Shown here: positions 51,894 through 60,775 of the stretch, one piece after another | How the letters are laid out: every line of letters starts with the position of its first letter | Numbering within the stretch: position 1 is the stretch's first letter | Assembly (NCBI GenBank): GCA_028278225.1 | Contig: JANQEU010000104.1 | Coordinates: forward strand, 186,001-250,000 | Length of the DNA stretch: 64,000 bases | Direction: 5' to 3' | From: Cyclobacteriaceae bacterium | Lineage (GTDB): Bacteria; Bacteroidota; Bacteroidia; Cytophagales; Cyclobacteriaceae | Program-made: the position numbers and the translations under genes | Notes under the pieces: generated by a model | The model's input: only the letters and a program-made list of their open reading frames with translations | The model's database searches: none | Told to the model about the DNA's origin: nothing

Positions 51894-54254
51894 ATGACAG
51901 ACCACAAAAAAACGAGATGCCAACGGCAGATTTTGCTGCCTCTGATCGTAGCTTTCCTTATTCCGGGTTTGGGGTATTCACAAGGGATTGAGTTTGCAGA
52001 TACTTCGCTGAAACAAGCCAAAATCCTTGCAAAACAATACCAGAAACCAGTTTTCATTGACTTCTACGCCGAATGGTGTAAACCATGCAAGATCATGGAG
52101 GAAGAAGTTTTTGATGATGGCGAAGTGGGATCTTTCATCAATCAAAACTTCATCGCCATCAGGGTCGATGGTGAAGAGGAACAAAATCTAACCCAACAAT
52201 ATGGCATACAGGTGTACCCTTCCCTGATGTTTCTGGATACGGATGGTAAACTGCTCGTAAAATATGATGGTGCATTGGGTAGCAGCGAATTCCTCCGTCT
52301 TTCTCAAGATATGCTCCATCTTCGGACTTATCAACGAGTGTATAAGAAAAAAGACTCGGATCCTGCGGCGGTATACAACTATGCCAGAAGTGTAAATTGG
52401 ATCAATCCCTCAGCAGCAGGAAGGGTAGCCCGGAAATACCTGTCCAACACGCCCGTCAAAAAATGGAACAAAGAGGAAAACTGGTCTTTGATCAGGGAAT
52501 TTGTCCCCGGAACAGAGCAAACGCTGTTTCGTAAAGCCATTGCCAGCGAAGACCTGCGGCGTCAGTATCCCGAAGCTTTTAAGGCATATGTACTGGATGG
52601 CCTGAATGATATCCTGAACAAAAGCCTGAAGCTTAGAAACAGCATTTACCTGAAACATTATGCAAAATATGTAAATGCTTTTTCGGGGTACTTTCCAAAT
52701 GCTGACAGCACGATACTGGGTGCTAAAATGACCTATGCAAGTGAGCATGATCCTTTGACATTGCCCGCTTTGATTGAGGAATACCTTTCAAAGTACGAAA
52801 AGGAAAATCCGGAGGCGCTGGCCAGGTATGCAGAATACCTAGCTGAAAACTACTTCCGGAAAGAATTACTGGAGCACTCCGTAAAATGGTCAACCGCGTC
52901 CCTTGAACTTCAAAAAAATGTCACAGCGTACATCGCCAGGGCACTGGCATATGAAAAAATGAATGAATTCAGGATGGCCTATGCAAATATTATTATGGCT
53001 GAAAGTATTGCTCCGCGTGAAGACCTGGAGCTTATAGTCCGGCATGAAAAGAGGATTTTCGGGAAGATGGCGCCGGAGCACAGTGTTGGCGTCAACGCTG
53101 CAAAATACAGCACCTCAACCGAGGATGGCCGGTTTACCCTTGGCGCCGGTAACAAAAGGCTCATGTATGGTTATCCTGTACCCACATCTACCTCCCACTT
53201 TGTGATTAATATAGATGGCAAACTGGCTACAAACAGCCCAGCCCTGGCAAAAAGGGGATTGGAATATTTAACCGGGCGGCTGGATTACGGCGGTAAAGGT
53301 ATCACTCCGGAGGTACGGGTCTCATTTTCATTCAAAGAGGTGAGGATTACCCAGATACTGACGCCCGTTGATAAATCATTCAAGGAGCTCGAAGAAGGTC
53401 TGGCTCAGTACTACAAAGTCAGTTATCAGTTCGGGAACCCGACAGGTAACCCCAGGAAAATTGGGCTGGGAGTACTCTTTGATACGATGATTGATGACAA
53501 TGATCACTGTGTGATTGCAGCAGACGGGAGGGTCTTACAAACTGAACTCGCATTTGCAGGGCCATATATCCCAAATGAACTGCTTTTTTATAAAACTCCT
53601 GGTGATACATCGGATATGATGGGTACTGCGATCCTTATGGGCCATGGAGCGACTAAACCTGACAAACTCGTGGTCGGGAGATGGCCCGTCTTACACCAGG
53701 TGACCTGGAAATTGAGTCCGCAAAAAGTCGGGTACGGCGACAGTGCCTATTTCCTGAAATGGGAAAACAGGACCTTATACCCCAAACGCGAATTGGAGTT
53801 TATCACGTACTATGGTCTGCCGGCACACAAAAGACCGGAACTTCAAATCCTGGTCGAAGATCCAAATTATCTCACCTTAAAAGAAGACGTCTATTTTGAG
53901 CATGGCCGTGCTACGCTTGATCTTAATGCTAAAATGAAAATCAGTCAGCTTATTGAAAAAGAGGATATTATGATTCTTGGAGTGTTACTGAATGGTTATA
54001 CCGATGTTATAGGAAAAAAAGACTACAATTTTGATCTGAGCCGGTCAAGGATTGAAAATGTTGGCAGGATATTCACTGCCTATAAAATCCCGTATGTCCC
54101 AAAACCGTACGGACTGGAACGATCTGATCATAGCGCTTTTAACGAAAAGTATGGAAATGTGTGGGATCGACGGGTCGAGATCGTCATCTATTATAAGCCG
54201 AAGAGAGACCCTGATCCGGGTATGTCCGCAAGTCTTCCGGTCGAAAATCCCTGA
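51894..54254 (+). CDS. Thioredoxin - helical - OmpA fusion protein
   Basis: 786 aa. Signal peptide (about 10-30). Thioredoxin domain (about 31-140) with WCKPC at 61-65, PVFIDFYAEWCKPCKIM and the cis-Pro in VYPSLMFLD. Helical, TPR-like middle (about 150-390). Beta-domain (about 400-645) with VLFDTMIDDNDH. C-terminal OmpA-like peptidoglycan-binding domain (about 650-775) with EDVYFEHGRATLD, NGYTDVIGKKDYNFDLSRSRIENV. The Asp and Arg that bind diaminopimelate are present. A wall-anchored disulfide-active protein is implied. I know of no characterised protein with this architecture. Confidence 0.85.
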   Translation: MTDHKKTRCQRQILLPLIVAFLIPGLGYSQGIEFADTSLKQAKILAKQYQKPVFIDFYAEWCKPCKIMEEEVFDDGEVGSFINQNFIAIRVDGEEEQNLTQQYGIQVYPSLMFLDTDGKLLVKYDGALGSSEFLRLSQDMLHLRTYQRVYKKKDSDPAAVYNYARSVNWINPSAAGRVARKYLSNTPVKKWNKEENWSLIREFVPGTEQTLFRKAIASEDLRRQYPEAFKAYVLDGLNDILNKSLKLRNSIYLKHYAKYVNAFSGYFPNADSTILGAKMTYASEHDPLTLPALIEEYLSKYEKENPEALARYAEYLAENYFRKELLEHSVKWSTASLELQKNVTAYIARALAYEKMNEFRMAYANIIMAESIAPREDLELIVRHEKRIFGKMAPEHSVGVNAAKYSTSTEDGRFTLGAGNKRLMYGYPVPTSTSHFVINIDGKLATNSPALAKRGLEYLTGRLDYGGKGITPEVRVSFSFKEVRITQILTPVDKSFKELEEGLAQYYKVSYQFGNPTGNPRKIGLGVLFDTMIDDNDHCVIAADGRVLQTELAFAGPYIPNELLFYKTPGDTSDMMGTAILMGHGATKPDKLVVGRWPVLHQVTWKLSPQKVGYGDSAYFLKWENRTLYPKRELEFITYYGLPAHKRPELQILVEDPNYLTLKEDVYFEHGRATLDLNAKMKISQLIEKEDIMILGVLLNGYTDVIGKKDYNFDLSRSRIENVGRIFTAYKIPYVPKPYGLERSDHSAFNEKYGNVWDRRVEIVIYYKPKRDPDPGMSASLPVENP

Positions 54255-54266
54255 TAAAGTGGGAAA

Positions 54267-54297
54267 AACGGCTCCCGATGGATATCGGGATGCCGTT
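54267..54297. terminator. Strong hairpin between convergent genes
   Basis: AACGGC and GCCGTT enclose CCCGAT-GGAT-ATCGGG: an interrupted 12-bp stem. It lies 13 bp past the fusion gene's stop and 34 bp from the end of the convergent lipoprotein gene, as expected for a bidirectional terminator, though no T run follows. The CCCGAT...ATCGGG core resembles short interspersed hairpins I recall from Cytophagales genomes. Confidence 0.5.
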
Positions 54298-54330
54298 ATG
54301 ACTTGGTAATTATATGTCAATATCAGGTTG

Positions 54331-54654
54331 TTAGTTACACGAGAGCGAACTGGCCACAGATTCGTACTGACTGATGGCTGCTTCCCACTGTGAAATATCC
54401 TGCTGTGTCCCACAGTCCCGGATGATCACCTCAACCTCTTCTATGTAGGTGTTCACTGCATTCAGATAACTGGTGCAATTTGCGGCGGTGGGATCGGATG
54501 AATAAGCTGTTGCCGCGTCCAGGAGATTATTTAATACGGGCTCCAGCGTTTGCGCGGCACTCGCACAGTCTGTTTTATCTTTTTCATCGTCTTCACTACA
54601 CGCCCCGGCAAATGCGATAACCATCAAGGCTAGAATTAGGTGTTTTAGTTTCAT
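54331..54654 (-). CDS. Small Cys-containing lipoprotein
   Basis: 107 aa. Lipoprotein signal with AGAC19; the mature chain is helical with four Cys (DC, NC, DC and a terminal SCN), so two disulfides are likely. No known domain. It lies between a disulfide-active thioredoxin fusion and the TonB-receptor module, but on the strand opposite the former. Confidence 0.78.
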   Translation of the reverse strand: MKLKHLILALMVIAFAGACSEDDEKDKTDCASAAQTLEPVLNNLLDAATAYSSDPTAANCTSYLNAVNTYIEEVEVIIRDCGTQQDISQWEAAISQYESVASSLSCN

Positions 54655-54808
54655 AGTTCATAAAGTTTGATTCTGTGCAATAATGGAAACTAATATCACC
54701 TGGCACAATACCGAATACGCGGTATTTTTCATGGTTGCCGTATAGCGTGGAAATCAGGATCACACAGGGAAAAATCTCTGAATAGATTAAAGTTGAATTC
54801 AATTCAAA

Positions 54809-57484
54809 TCAAATATCATACTTGATCGAAAACAGGAAATACCTTGGCTGGACATAATACGCGTAGGAGTTGATAAGACTTTCCGAGAAACTGTCCCGCC
54901 TGATGGCAGATGTATTGAGGAGATTCAAACCGCTTATTTTTATTTGCCAGGGACTCTTTTCTTTTTGGAAGTAGATAGCTCCATTGAGGAATTCATATTT
55001 TGAATTCAGCAACCCGTCTTCGCTCCTGTAATGATTATGCTGGTAATCTGCTGATAGCGTGAATAATTTGAACAGGTTCAATTCAGCTTTCCCGAAGGGT
55101 TTATCATTTATGTATGTTGTGGCCGTGGTACTGCTTTCATATTGATTGTATATCTTTTCGTACCCCACCTCCATCGTAAAAACTTTGAACAAGGTTGTTT
55201 CTGCCTGACCCGCATACTTCTGAACTAATGAATTATTACGATTAGGAAGTCCGTTGATCAGGTTGCCGGTCGAATAATAAGACAGGTTGGTCCTCCCGCT
55301 GATCTTAAACTTCAGGAAGGTCTTGGTCACATTCCCGTAAACCGTGAAAAAATCATTGGGATCGGAAATATTCACCGGGGTAACTGTTCTTTCCAGGTTT
55401 TGATAGTCTATTTCATTGCTGATATCATCATATTTTTTCTGATAATTCAATCCCCCGTAGATATTGAAATGATTGAACATGCTAAAGTTGTAGTAGTTCA
55501 AACCAAAACTGTGAAATGTGCTGTTAGTCAGGGACCGGTCGCCACGAAAAAGATTATTATAGTTTTCGATGACTATTCCCGACGCAATATTCCGGATATC
55601 AAAAAACATTGCCTGCAAAGCATATTGGAACCAGATAGTTTGTGAACTGCGTATCTCATATTTAGCTGAAAAATCAGGCAATAACAGGGTTTTATAGATG
55701 ACTTCTTCCGTAGATAACTGCCTGTCCCTGAGTGTGTATTTATGAAGGTTTATACCGGGATTCAGTGTAACATCACCCCACTTGGTTTTATAATTGAATC
55801 CGGCATAAATATCACTGAAAGAATAGTCTATATCATTTCGGTAATCCTCTGAGTCCAGTGAGATATTACTTTGCTGCCTGATGGCGGAGGTCATTTTCTG
55901 CCAGGAAGTGTTGGAGCCAAAACTCACATTCACGTGATTGGTCTTATTTAGGATATGATACCAATTGGCTACAGCATCCAGCCTGCCGGTTGTGATCTCT
56001 TTGTCCTGAAAAAAAAGATATCCTGAATCGGGAACAAGAGGCAGGTTGATTTCAAACAGCCTGTTGGTGGAAAAAAATTCAATAAATGGATTCTGTAACT
56101 GATAACTGTAATTGCCCTCCAGGGAAAAAACATTCCTTTCGCCAGGTGCAATGAACAGTTCCAGTTGCTGCGTCAGGGTAACCGGTTCCTGCTCCGAATC
56201 CGTTTCAATGGTATTGAAGAACCCCAGGTTATCCGATAATCGCTCCCGTTCACTTTTGATACCAGTGGTTTTGACAAATGCTTTGTACCCGAAATGGACA
56301 TTGTCATGAGGTGTATAAGTCAGGTCAAACTTACCAAGACCGGAAAGATTTTCGGCCAAATCCCTGGTTTCCAGCTGCTCCCTGTTATCCTGTTCGGAAT
56401 TAATGTATGTTCTGTTACTCCGGGAGCTTATTTGATTATCAATGGCTGATGCTATCAGGAATCCTGAGAATCTGAATTTTTTGGCAGGAACATAGTCGAA
56501 ATTCAGGGCGCCAAGTTTTGTGTCAATGCTTCGGGCCATATTATTGGTCATTCCCATAACTCCGAGGTTGTCTTCACTGACATTGAAGAATGATCCCGAA
56601 CGCTGGCCTAATCCCTGCATGCCACCTGTAAATCTGTAGTAATCCATTGCGGTAAATGCCTGTTTGCCTATGTTGTTGGCATCTCCAATAAAATTGACTG
56701 TGGCTTTGGGATTGTAAAAGAAGAGATTTGCATGGGCCAGATAACGGCGATCCGGTCCGGGCCCCGCTTCCACATCTCCGAAGAGCATATTTTCCTTTCC
56801 CTCCGCCAGTTTAATATTCAGGGCCAGCCGGTCTTCATTTCGATTCAGACTACTCATTGGCGCTATTTCATTCAGGTTTCGCAATACCTGTACTTTCTCC
56901 ACAGCGCTTGCCGGAATGTTTTGAGCAGCAATCTTCGTGTCCCCCTCAAAAAACTCCTTTCCCTCCACCAATATTTTCTCCACCTCCTTGCCCTGCACTT
57001 TTACCTGGCCATCGTCATTCACCTCGAATCCGGGTAATGCCAGGAGGACGTCTTCGAGTTTGCGTTCCGTTCCTTTAGTGAAAGCATCGGCGCGATAAGT
57101 AATGGTGTCCCCGGTAATGACTACAGGAAACTCGTCTACTATTTCCAATGTGGCGAGTTGGGTTACAGAATGCTGCATATTAACCCGGTAGGGATCACTC
57201 AGGTTTTCCCGGGCTACAATGGTTTCGTCAAATGTTTCAAACCCCATGAATGACACCTTCAGCGTGTATTGTTTGCCAATTTCAAGTTTCAAAACAAATC
57301 GCCCCTGGTAATCCGTCACTCCAAAAGATGTAATTGTGTTAGATTCCGGATCAGTGGCCACGACATTGGCCAGTTCAACCGGGGAGCCCGTAGAATCAAC
57401 CACAATGCCCATAAATCGAATGATATCCTGCGATTTGGCGGTGTACAGAGATGCTGAAAGGAGAAGTACCCAAAGAATCCTCAT
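54809..57484 (-). CDS. TonB-receptor-like outer-membrane barrel with carboxypeptidase-regulatory domain
   Basis: 891 aa. Signal peptide (1-18). A carboxypeptidase-regulatory-like beta-sandwich (about 20-110) with VDSTGSPVELANVVATD and FVLKLEIGKQYTLKVSFMGFE. A plug (about 115-215) with ERKLEDVLLALPGFEVNDDGQVKVQGK and VEKVQVLRNL. A long barrel to residue 891 ending FLFSIKYDI (the OMP_b-brl_3 type). No SusD partner is nearby. The GLPGLI gene 24 bp upstream in the same direction is the usual partner of this class. Confidence 0.93.
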   Translation of the reverse strand: MRILWVLLLSASLYTAKSQDIIRFMGIVVDSTGSPVELANVVATDPESNTITSFGVTDYQGRFVLKLEIGKQYTLKVSFMGFETFDETIVARENLSDPYRVNMQHSVTQLATLEIVDEFPVVITGDTITYRADAFTKGTERKLEDVLLALPGFEVNDDGQVKVQGKEVEKILVEGKEFFEGDTKIAAQNIPASAVEKVQVLRNLNEIAPMSSLNRNEDRLALNIKLAEGKENMLFGDVEAGPGPDRRYLAHANLFFYNPKATVNFIGDANNIGKQAFTAMDYYRFTGGMQGLGQRSGSFFNVSEDNLGVMGMTNNMARSIDTKLGALNFDYVPAKKFRFSGFLIASAIDNQISSRSNRTYINSEQDNREQLETRDLAENLSGLGKFDLTYTPHDNVHFGYKAFVKTTGIKSERERLSDNLGFFNTIETDSEQEPVTLTQQLELFIAPGERNVFSLEGNYSYQLQNPFIEFFSTNRLFEINLPLVPDSGYLFFQDKEITTGRLDAVANWYHILNKTNHVNVSFGSNTSWQKMTSAIRQQSNISLDSEDYRNDIDYSFSDIYAGFNYKTKWGDVTLNPGINLHKYTLRDRQLSTEEVIYKTLLLPDFSAKYEIRSSQTIWFQYALQAMFFDIRNIASGIVIENYNNLFRGDRSLTNSTFHSFGLNYYNFSMFNHFNIYGGLNYQKKYDDISNEIDYQNLERTVTPVNISDPNDFFTVYGNVTKTFLKFKISGRTNLSYYSTGNLINGLPNRNNSLVQKYAGQAETTLFKVFTMEVGYEKIYNQYESSTTATTYINDKPFGKAELNLFKLFTLSADYQHNHYRSEDGLLNSKYEFLNGAIYFQKEKSPWQIKISGLNLLNTSAIRRDSFSESLINSYAYYVQPRYFLFSIKYDI

Positions 57485-57508
57485 CGTAATTGCTCCCCCT
57501 TCCGCCTG

Positions 57509-58336
57509 CTAATTTCTGATCCTGATTACTTGTCTTGTCCCTGTCCCCTGGTACTGATTCATCATCTCCCGGGTTTTTTCGTCACGTAGTTCCTCAAATT
57601 CCTCCCTTGAGACTACTTTTCCTCCATCGGGAATTTCAATTTTGACTTTCTCTGACGGATTTAGCACAACTTTTGTGCATATGATGGTCGTTGAGCCGTC
57701 GTTCACTTCAAGTACCAGACCCGGAAGTCCCCAATAATCAGCGGGTCCGTGATTTACCGAAATTTCAGGTGTGAACCAGGCGGAGACCTCCACGGTATCA
57801 ATGACTTCTTTCGGTTCATCTTCTGTCGAATCAATTTCCATACGTCTGATTTCCCTCTTAAATGTGGCTTTCCGGCATTCATATTTGCCTATCTGCTTCG
57901 TTTCATTACCAATTTCCCAGTCTAGTGTCCTCGCCTCATCATCTACTATGAAAGGTTTCCCGAACAGATCGGCCCCTTCTATCACCTTTCTTTCCCGCGT
58001 ATTTCGATAGATGATGTTGTCTCCACCAGCTATTTTTACCATTACTCCCCCACTCTGAACGGCAGGACCCTCTCCTAACGATTCTACCTGTTTGTAGTTA
58101 GACTCATGAAGATTAAATCTGAGCTCATACTCTCTCTGCATGGCTTTGCTCAATTGCTTTTGCATAGCCTCCTGATCAATGCCGGACATTTCCGTATCCT
58201 CCATTTCGATCTTAAATGACGATGCTGTTTTGTAAGTTGCGATTCCCTGGAAGTCCTGTGCCTCCAGCGTGAAACCGGTAATAAATGCAAAAACTCCCGG
58301 TACCCAGGACCATTTGAAATATTTAGATGCCTTCAT
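57509..58336 (-). CDS. GLPGLI-family protein
   Basis: 275 aa. Signal peptide (about 1-26). The family-naming motif is in HGPADYWGLPGLVLEVNDGSTTI. Other typical segments: YELRFNLHESNYKQVE, ARTLDWEIGNETKQIGKYECRKATF and VSAWFTPEISVNHGP. GLPGLI proteins (TIGR01200) usually sit next to TonB-type barrels and are suspected to mature or handle a secreted peptide; function is unproven. It is the first gene of the receptor unit and diverges from a kinase. Confidence 0.92.
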   Translation of the reverse strand: MKASKYFKWSWVPGVFAFITGFTLEAQDFQGIATYKTASSFKIEMEDTEMSGIDQEAMQKQLSKAMQREYELRFNLHESNYKQVESLGEGPAVQSGGVMVKIAGGDNIIYRNTRERKVIEGADLFGKPFIVDDEARTLDWEIGNETKQIGKYECRKATFKREIRRMEIDSTEDEPKEVIDTVEVSAWFTPEISVNHGPADYWGLPGLVLEVNDGSTTIICTKVVLNPSEKVKIEIPDGGKVVSREEFEELRDEKTREMMNQYQGTGTRQVIRIRN

Positions 58337-58385
58337 AATAAAATTCTGTTTCCGGCAAATAAAACCGGCCGGGTGTAAAGATTGC

Positions 58386-58410
58386 GTTAAACAGTGTTAA
58401 GCAGTGTTAA
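58386..58410. promoter_or_regulatory. Triple GTTAA direct repeat with 10-bp period (candidate response-regulator operator)
   Basis: GTTAA occurs at 58386-58390, 58396-58400 and 58406-58410, exactly one helical turn apart; the last two copies extend to CAGTGTTAA. The site lies between the divergent GLPGLI and kinase genes. OmpR/PhoB-type regulators bind tandem direct repeats of this period, and such a regulator is encoded just downstream. Confidence 0.6.
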
Positions 58411-58438
58411 CGCCAGTATGATCGCCGTATACTGTCTT

Positions 58439-58446
58439 TATATTTG
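58439..58446 (+). promoter_or_regulatory. Promoter -7 box for the histidine kinase gene
   Basis: TATATTTG matches TAnnTTTG, 3 bp before the ATG at 58450, so the mRNA would be nearly leaderless if this box is used. It is 28 bp after the last GTTAA repeat. The in-frame TTG inside it was rejected as start. Confidence 0.5.
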
Positions 58447-58449
58447 AAC

Positions 58450-59916
58450 ATGCAAAAGGATAGATTCAAGGCAATATCCTACACCATCATATTTACTATC
58501 CTGGTGACTATCGCTATTCAGGGTTACTGGAATTTTAAGAATTATACCATCAATAAACAGCATCTGGTCAACGACATACAAGCTGCACTGGATGGGGCTG
58601 TGGAGTCGTACTATGCGGATCTGGCCAAGACCAATATGGTCCGGCTTACTAATATTTCGGATAGCCTCAACATGGATGTAAAGAGAGATTCAACGCATTG
58701 GATCAGCAAGCAGGATACCCTTATGATCTCCTATATGAAGAAAGGCAGCATTCCCCAAAATGAGACGCATGATTTCAGGATCGTTTTATCAGATTCTGCA
58801 GACCACAGGAAAATCATAGCCAATCAGAAAATATCGAAAGTACAAACCGGTCACCTGATTAATCTACATACAGACACTATTACAAGAAATTTCCGCGATC
58901 TGGCAGCCAGAATTGTGATTTCGCTGGAATCAGACAGTCTTGACATGGCGACGCTGAATAAATTCGTGGAAGATGAACTTAAAAGGAAAAATCTTGATGT
59001 TGAGTTCACCCTGGCTTGCAGGAGTCCTGTCGATCAGATCGTCACGGGCAATGAATCAGCTGCTCAAACACTGACCGCAGTAGCCACTACCGCTTACCTG
59101 CCACCTGGCACAAATCTGGAACTCCGATATGGAAACAATACCATGGAAATATTAAAAAGAGGTCTTGCCGGTCTTTTGATCTCATTACTTGTTACCGGTG
59201 TGATCATAGGTGTACTGATCTATCTGTATGGTATCATCAAGGATCAAAAACAACTGATGGAAGTGAAGAACGATCTCATCAACAACATAACACATGAGTT
59301 TAAAACACCGATTACAACCGTAGTTTCCGCTCTCGAAGGGATACGGAATTTCAATCAACAGGGCGATGTGGGTAAAACCAAAAAATACCTCGATGTATCG
59401 GAAATGCAATTGTCTAAACTTGACAAAATGGTCGAAAAACTGCTGGAAACGGCATCATTAGACCAGGACAAAATTGAATTGCAGAAGGAGAAAGTAAATG
59501 TATCGGAAGTTGTAGGCAGCCTTGTCGAAAAATACTCCGTTTTGAATTCCGGAAAGTCCTTCAAAAGCAATCTGAAGAATGATGTATCAGTTAATGCCGA
59601 CCCATTCCATTTTGAAAATGCCATTTCAAACCTGCTCGATAATGCTGTCAAGTACGGCGGTGCCAATATTGAAGTGGACATTGAAGAAAATAATTCAAAA
59701 ATAGAACTTACCGTAACAGACGACGGAGGCAAGATACCCAGGTCACAAAAGGAAAAAGTGTTTGACAAGTTTTACAGAATACCGACCGGCAACAGACACG
59801 ATACTAAGGGCCATGGCATTGGTCTCTACTATGCCAGGAAAATTGTAGAAAAACATGGTGGACAACTTTCACTTCATTGCGGATCGAAAAAAACCGAGTT
59901 TAAAGTGGTGATCTGA
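58450..59916 (+). CDS. Two-component sensor histidine kinase
   Basis: 488 aa from the ATG at 58450. Membrane helices at about 9-28 and 238-263 enclose a periplasmic sensor of about 210 residues with no known fold. The kinase core has His282 in LINNITHEFKTPITTVVSAL, the N box in FHFENAISNLLDNAVKYG, and G boxes LTVTDDGGKI and GHGIGLYYARKIVEKHGGQL. The partner regulator follows after 2 bp. Input signal is unknown. Confidence 0.95.
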   Translation: MQKDRFKAISYTIIFTILVTIAIQGYWNFKNYTINKQHLVNDIQAALDGAVESYYADLAKTNMVRLTNISDSLNMDVKRDSTHWISKQDTLMISYMKKGSIPQNETHDFRIVLSDSADHRKIIANQKISKVQTGHLINLHTDTITRNFRDLAARIVISLESDSLDMATLNKFVEDELKRKNLDVEFTLACRSPVDQIVTGNESAAQTLTAVATTAYLPPGTNLELRYGNNTMEILKRGLAGLLISLLVTGVIIGVLIYLYGIIKDQKQLMEVKNDLINNITHEFKTPITTVVSALEGIRNFNQQGDVGKTKKYLDVSEMQLSKLDKMVEKLLETASLDQDKIELQKEKVNVSEVVGSLVEKYSVLNSGKSFKSNLKNDVSVNADPFHFENAISNLLDNAVKYGGANIEVDIEENNSKIELTVTDDGGKIPRSQKEKVFDKFYRIPTGNRHDTKGHGIGLYYARKIVEKHGGQLSLHCGSKKTEFKVVI

Positions 59917-59918
59917 TC

Positions 59919-60599
59919 ATGGGAGAGAAAACAAAAGTCCTGCTGGCCGAGGACGAGGCTTCCCTCGGTATGATCATAAAGGAAAGCCTTGAGTCCCGCA
60001 ACTTTCAGGTGTCGCTTTGCGGTGACGGCGAAGAAGCCCTTGAGACCTACCGCTCCTATGATCCTGATATTCTGGTGCTTGATGTTATGATGCCCCTGAA
60101 AGACGGTTTTACACTTGCCCGGGAGATCCGGCGGAAAGACCCCGATACCCCAATTATCTTTTTGACAGCAAAATCAAGGACAGAAGATGTCGTGGAGGGT
60201 TTTGGGCATGGTGGCAATGACTATTTGAGGAAACCTTTCAGTATGGAAGAGCTGATCGTGAGGGTTAATGCGCTGCTGAATCGTCAGCAGGTAAGGAAAA
60301 CTAACGGAATAGTGGAAATAGGCCGGTACAAGTTCGATTACCCGAAACAGCTGCTGATCCTTGGCAATAAAATACTGCCTTTAACACACCGTGAAGCGGA
60401 GGTTTTGTTAAGGCTGGCGAGACAACCTAACCGGTTGATTGAACGATCTCAGATCCTGAATGAGATATGGGGTGAGGATGATTTTTTCAATGGCCGGAGC
60501 ATGGATGTGTTCATCACCAGGTTGCGAAAAAAACTGAAGCAGGACCCATCCATACAGATTGTCAATGTGAGGGGATTCGGCTACAAATTGATCTGCTAA
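59919..60599 (+). CDS. OmpR-family response regulator
   Basis: 226 aa. Receiver domain 1-120: VLLAEDEASLG (acidic pocket), phospho-acceptor Asp in ILVLDVMMPLKDGF, Lys in YLRKPFSMEEL. DNA-binding winged helix about 130-226: KILPLTHREAEVLLRLARQPNRLIERSQIL, SMDVFITRLRKKLKQDPSIQIVNVRGFGYKL. This group binds tandem direct repeats, fitting the three GTTAA copies upstream of the kinase gene. Confidence 0.97.
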   Translation: MGEKTKVLLAEDEASLGMIIKESLESRNFQVSLCGDGEEALETYRSYDPDILVLDVMMPLKDGFTLAREIRRKDPDTPIIFLTAKSRTEDVVEGFGHGGNDYLRKPFSMEELIVRVNALLNRQQVRKTNGIVEIGRYKFDYPKQLLILGNKILPLTHREAEVLLRLARQPNRLIERSQILNEIWGEDDFFNGRSMDVFITRLRKKLKQDPSIQIVNVRGFGYKLIC

Positions 60600-60618
60600 A
60601 GTCAATCGCCTTACTGCA

Positions 60619-60642
60619 GGCAGGTTTGCGCACAAATCTGCC
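60619..60642. terminator. Hairpin after the response regulator gene
   Basis: GGCAGGTTTG (60619-60628) pairs with CAAATCTGCC (60633-60642) around a CGCA loop, with one G-U pair. It begins 20 bp after the stop. No T run follows, so termination is only probable. Confidence 0.4.
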
Positions 60643-60775
60643 AAAACAGGCCAAAATACCACATTTAGGTTAGTAAAATACCAGAATTTTTACGCTTAAG
60701 TCAGCACGGTATTTAGTAAATTGAAGTGACAACACCAGGGTCCATTCTCTTTACAATCACATAAAATAGTCAACA

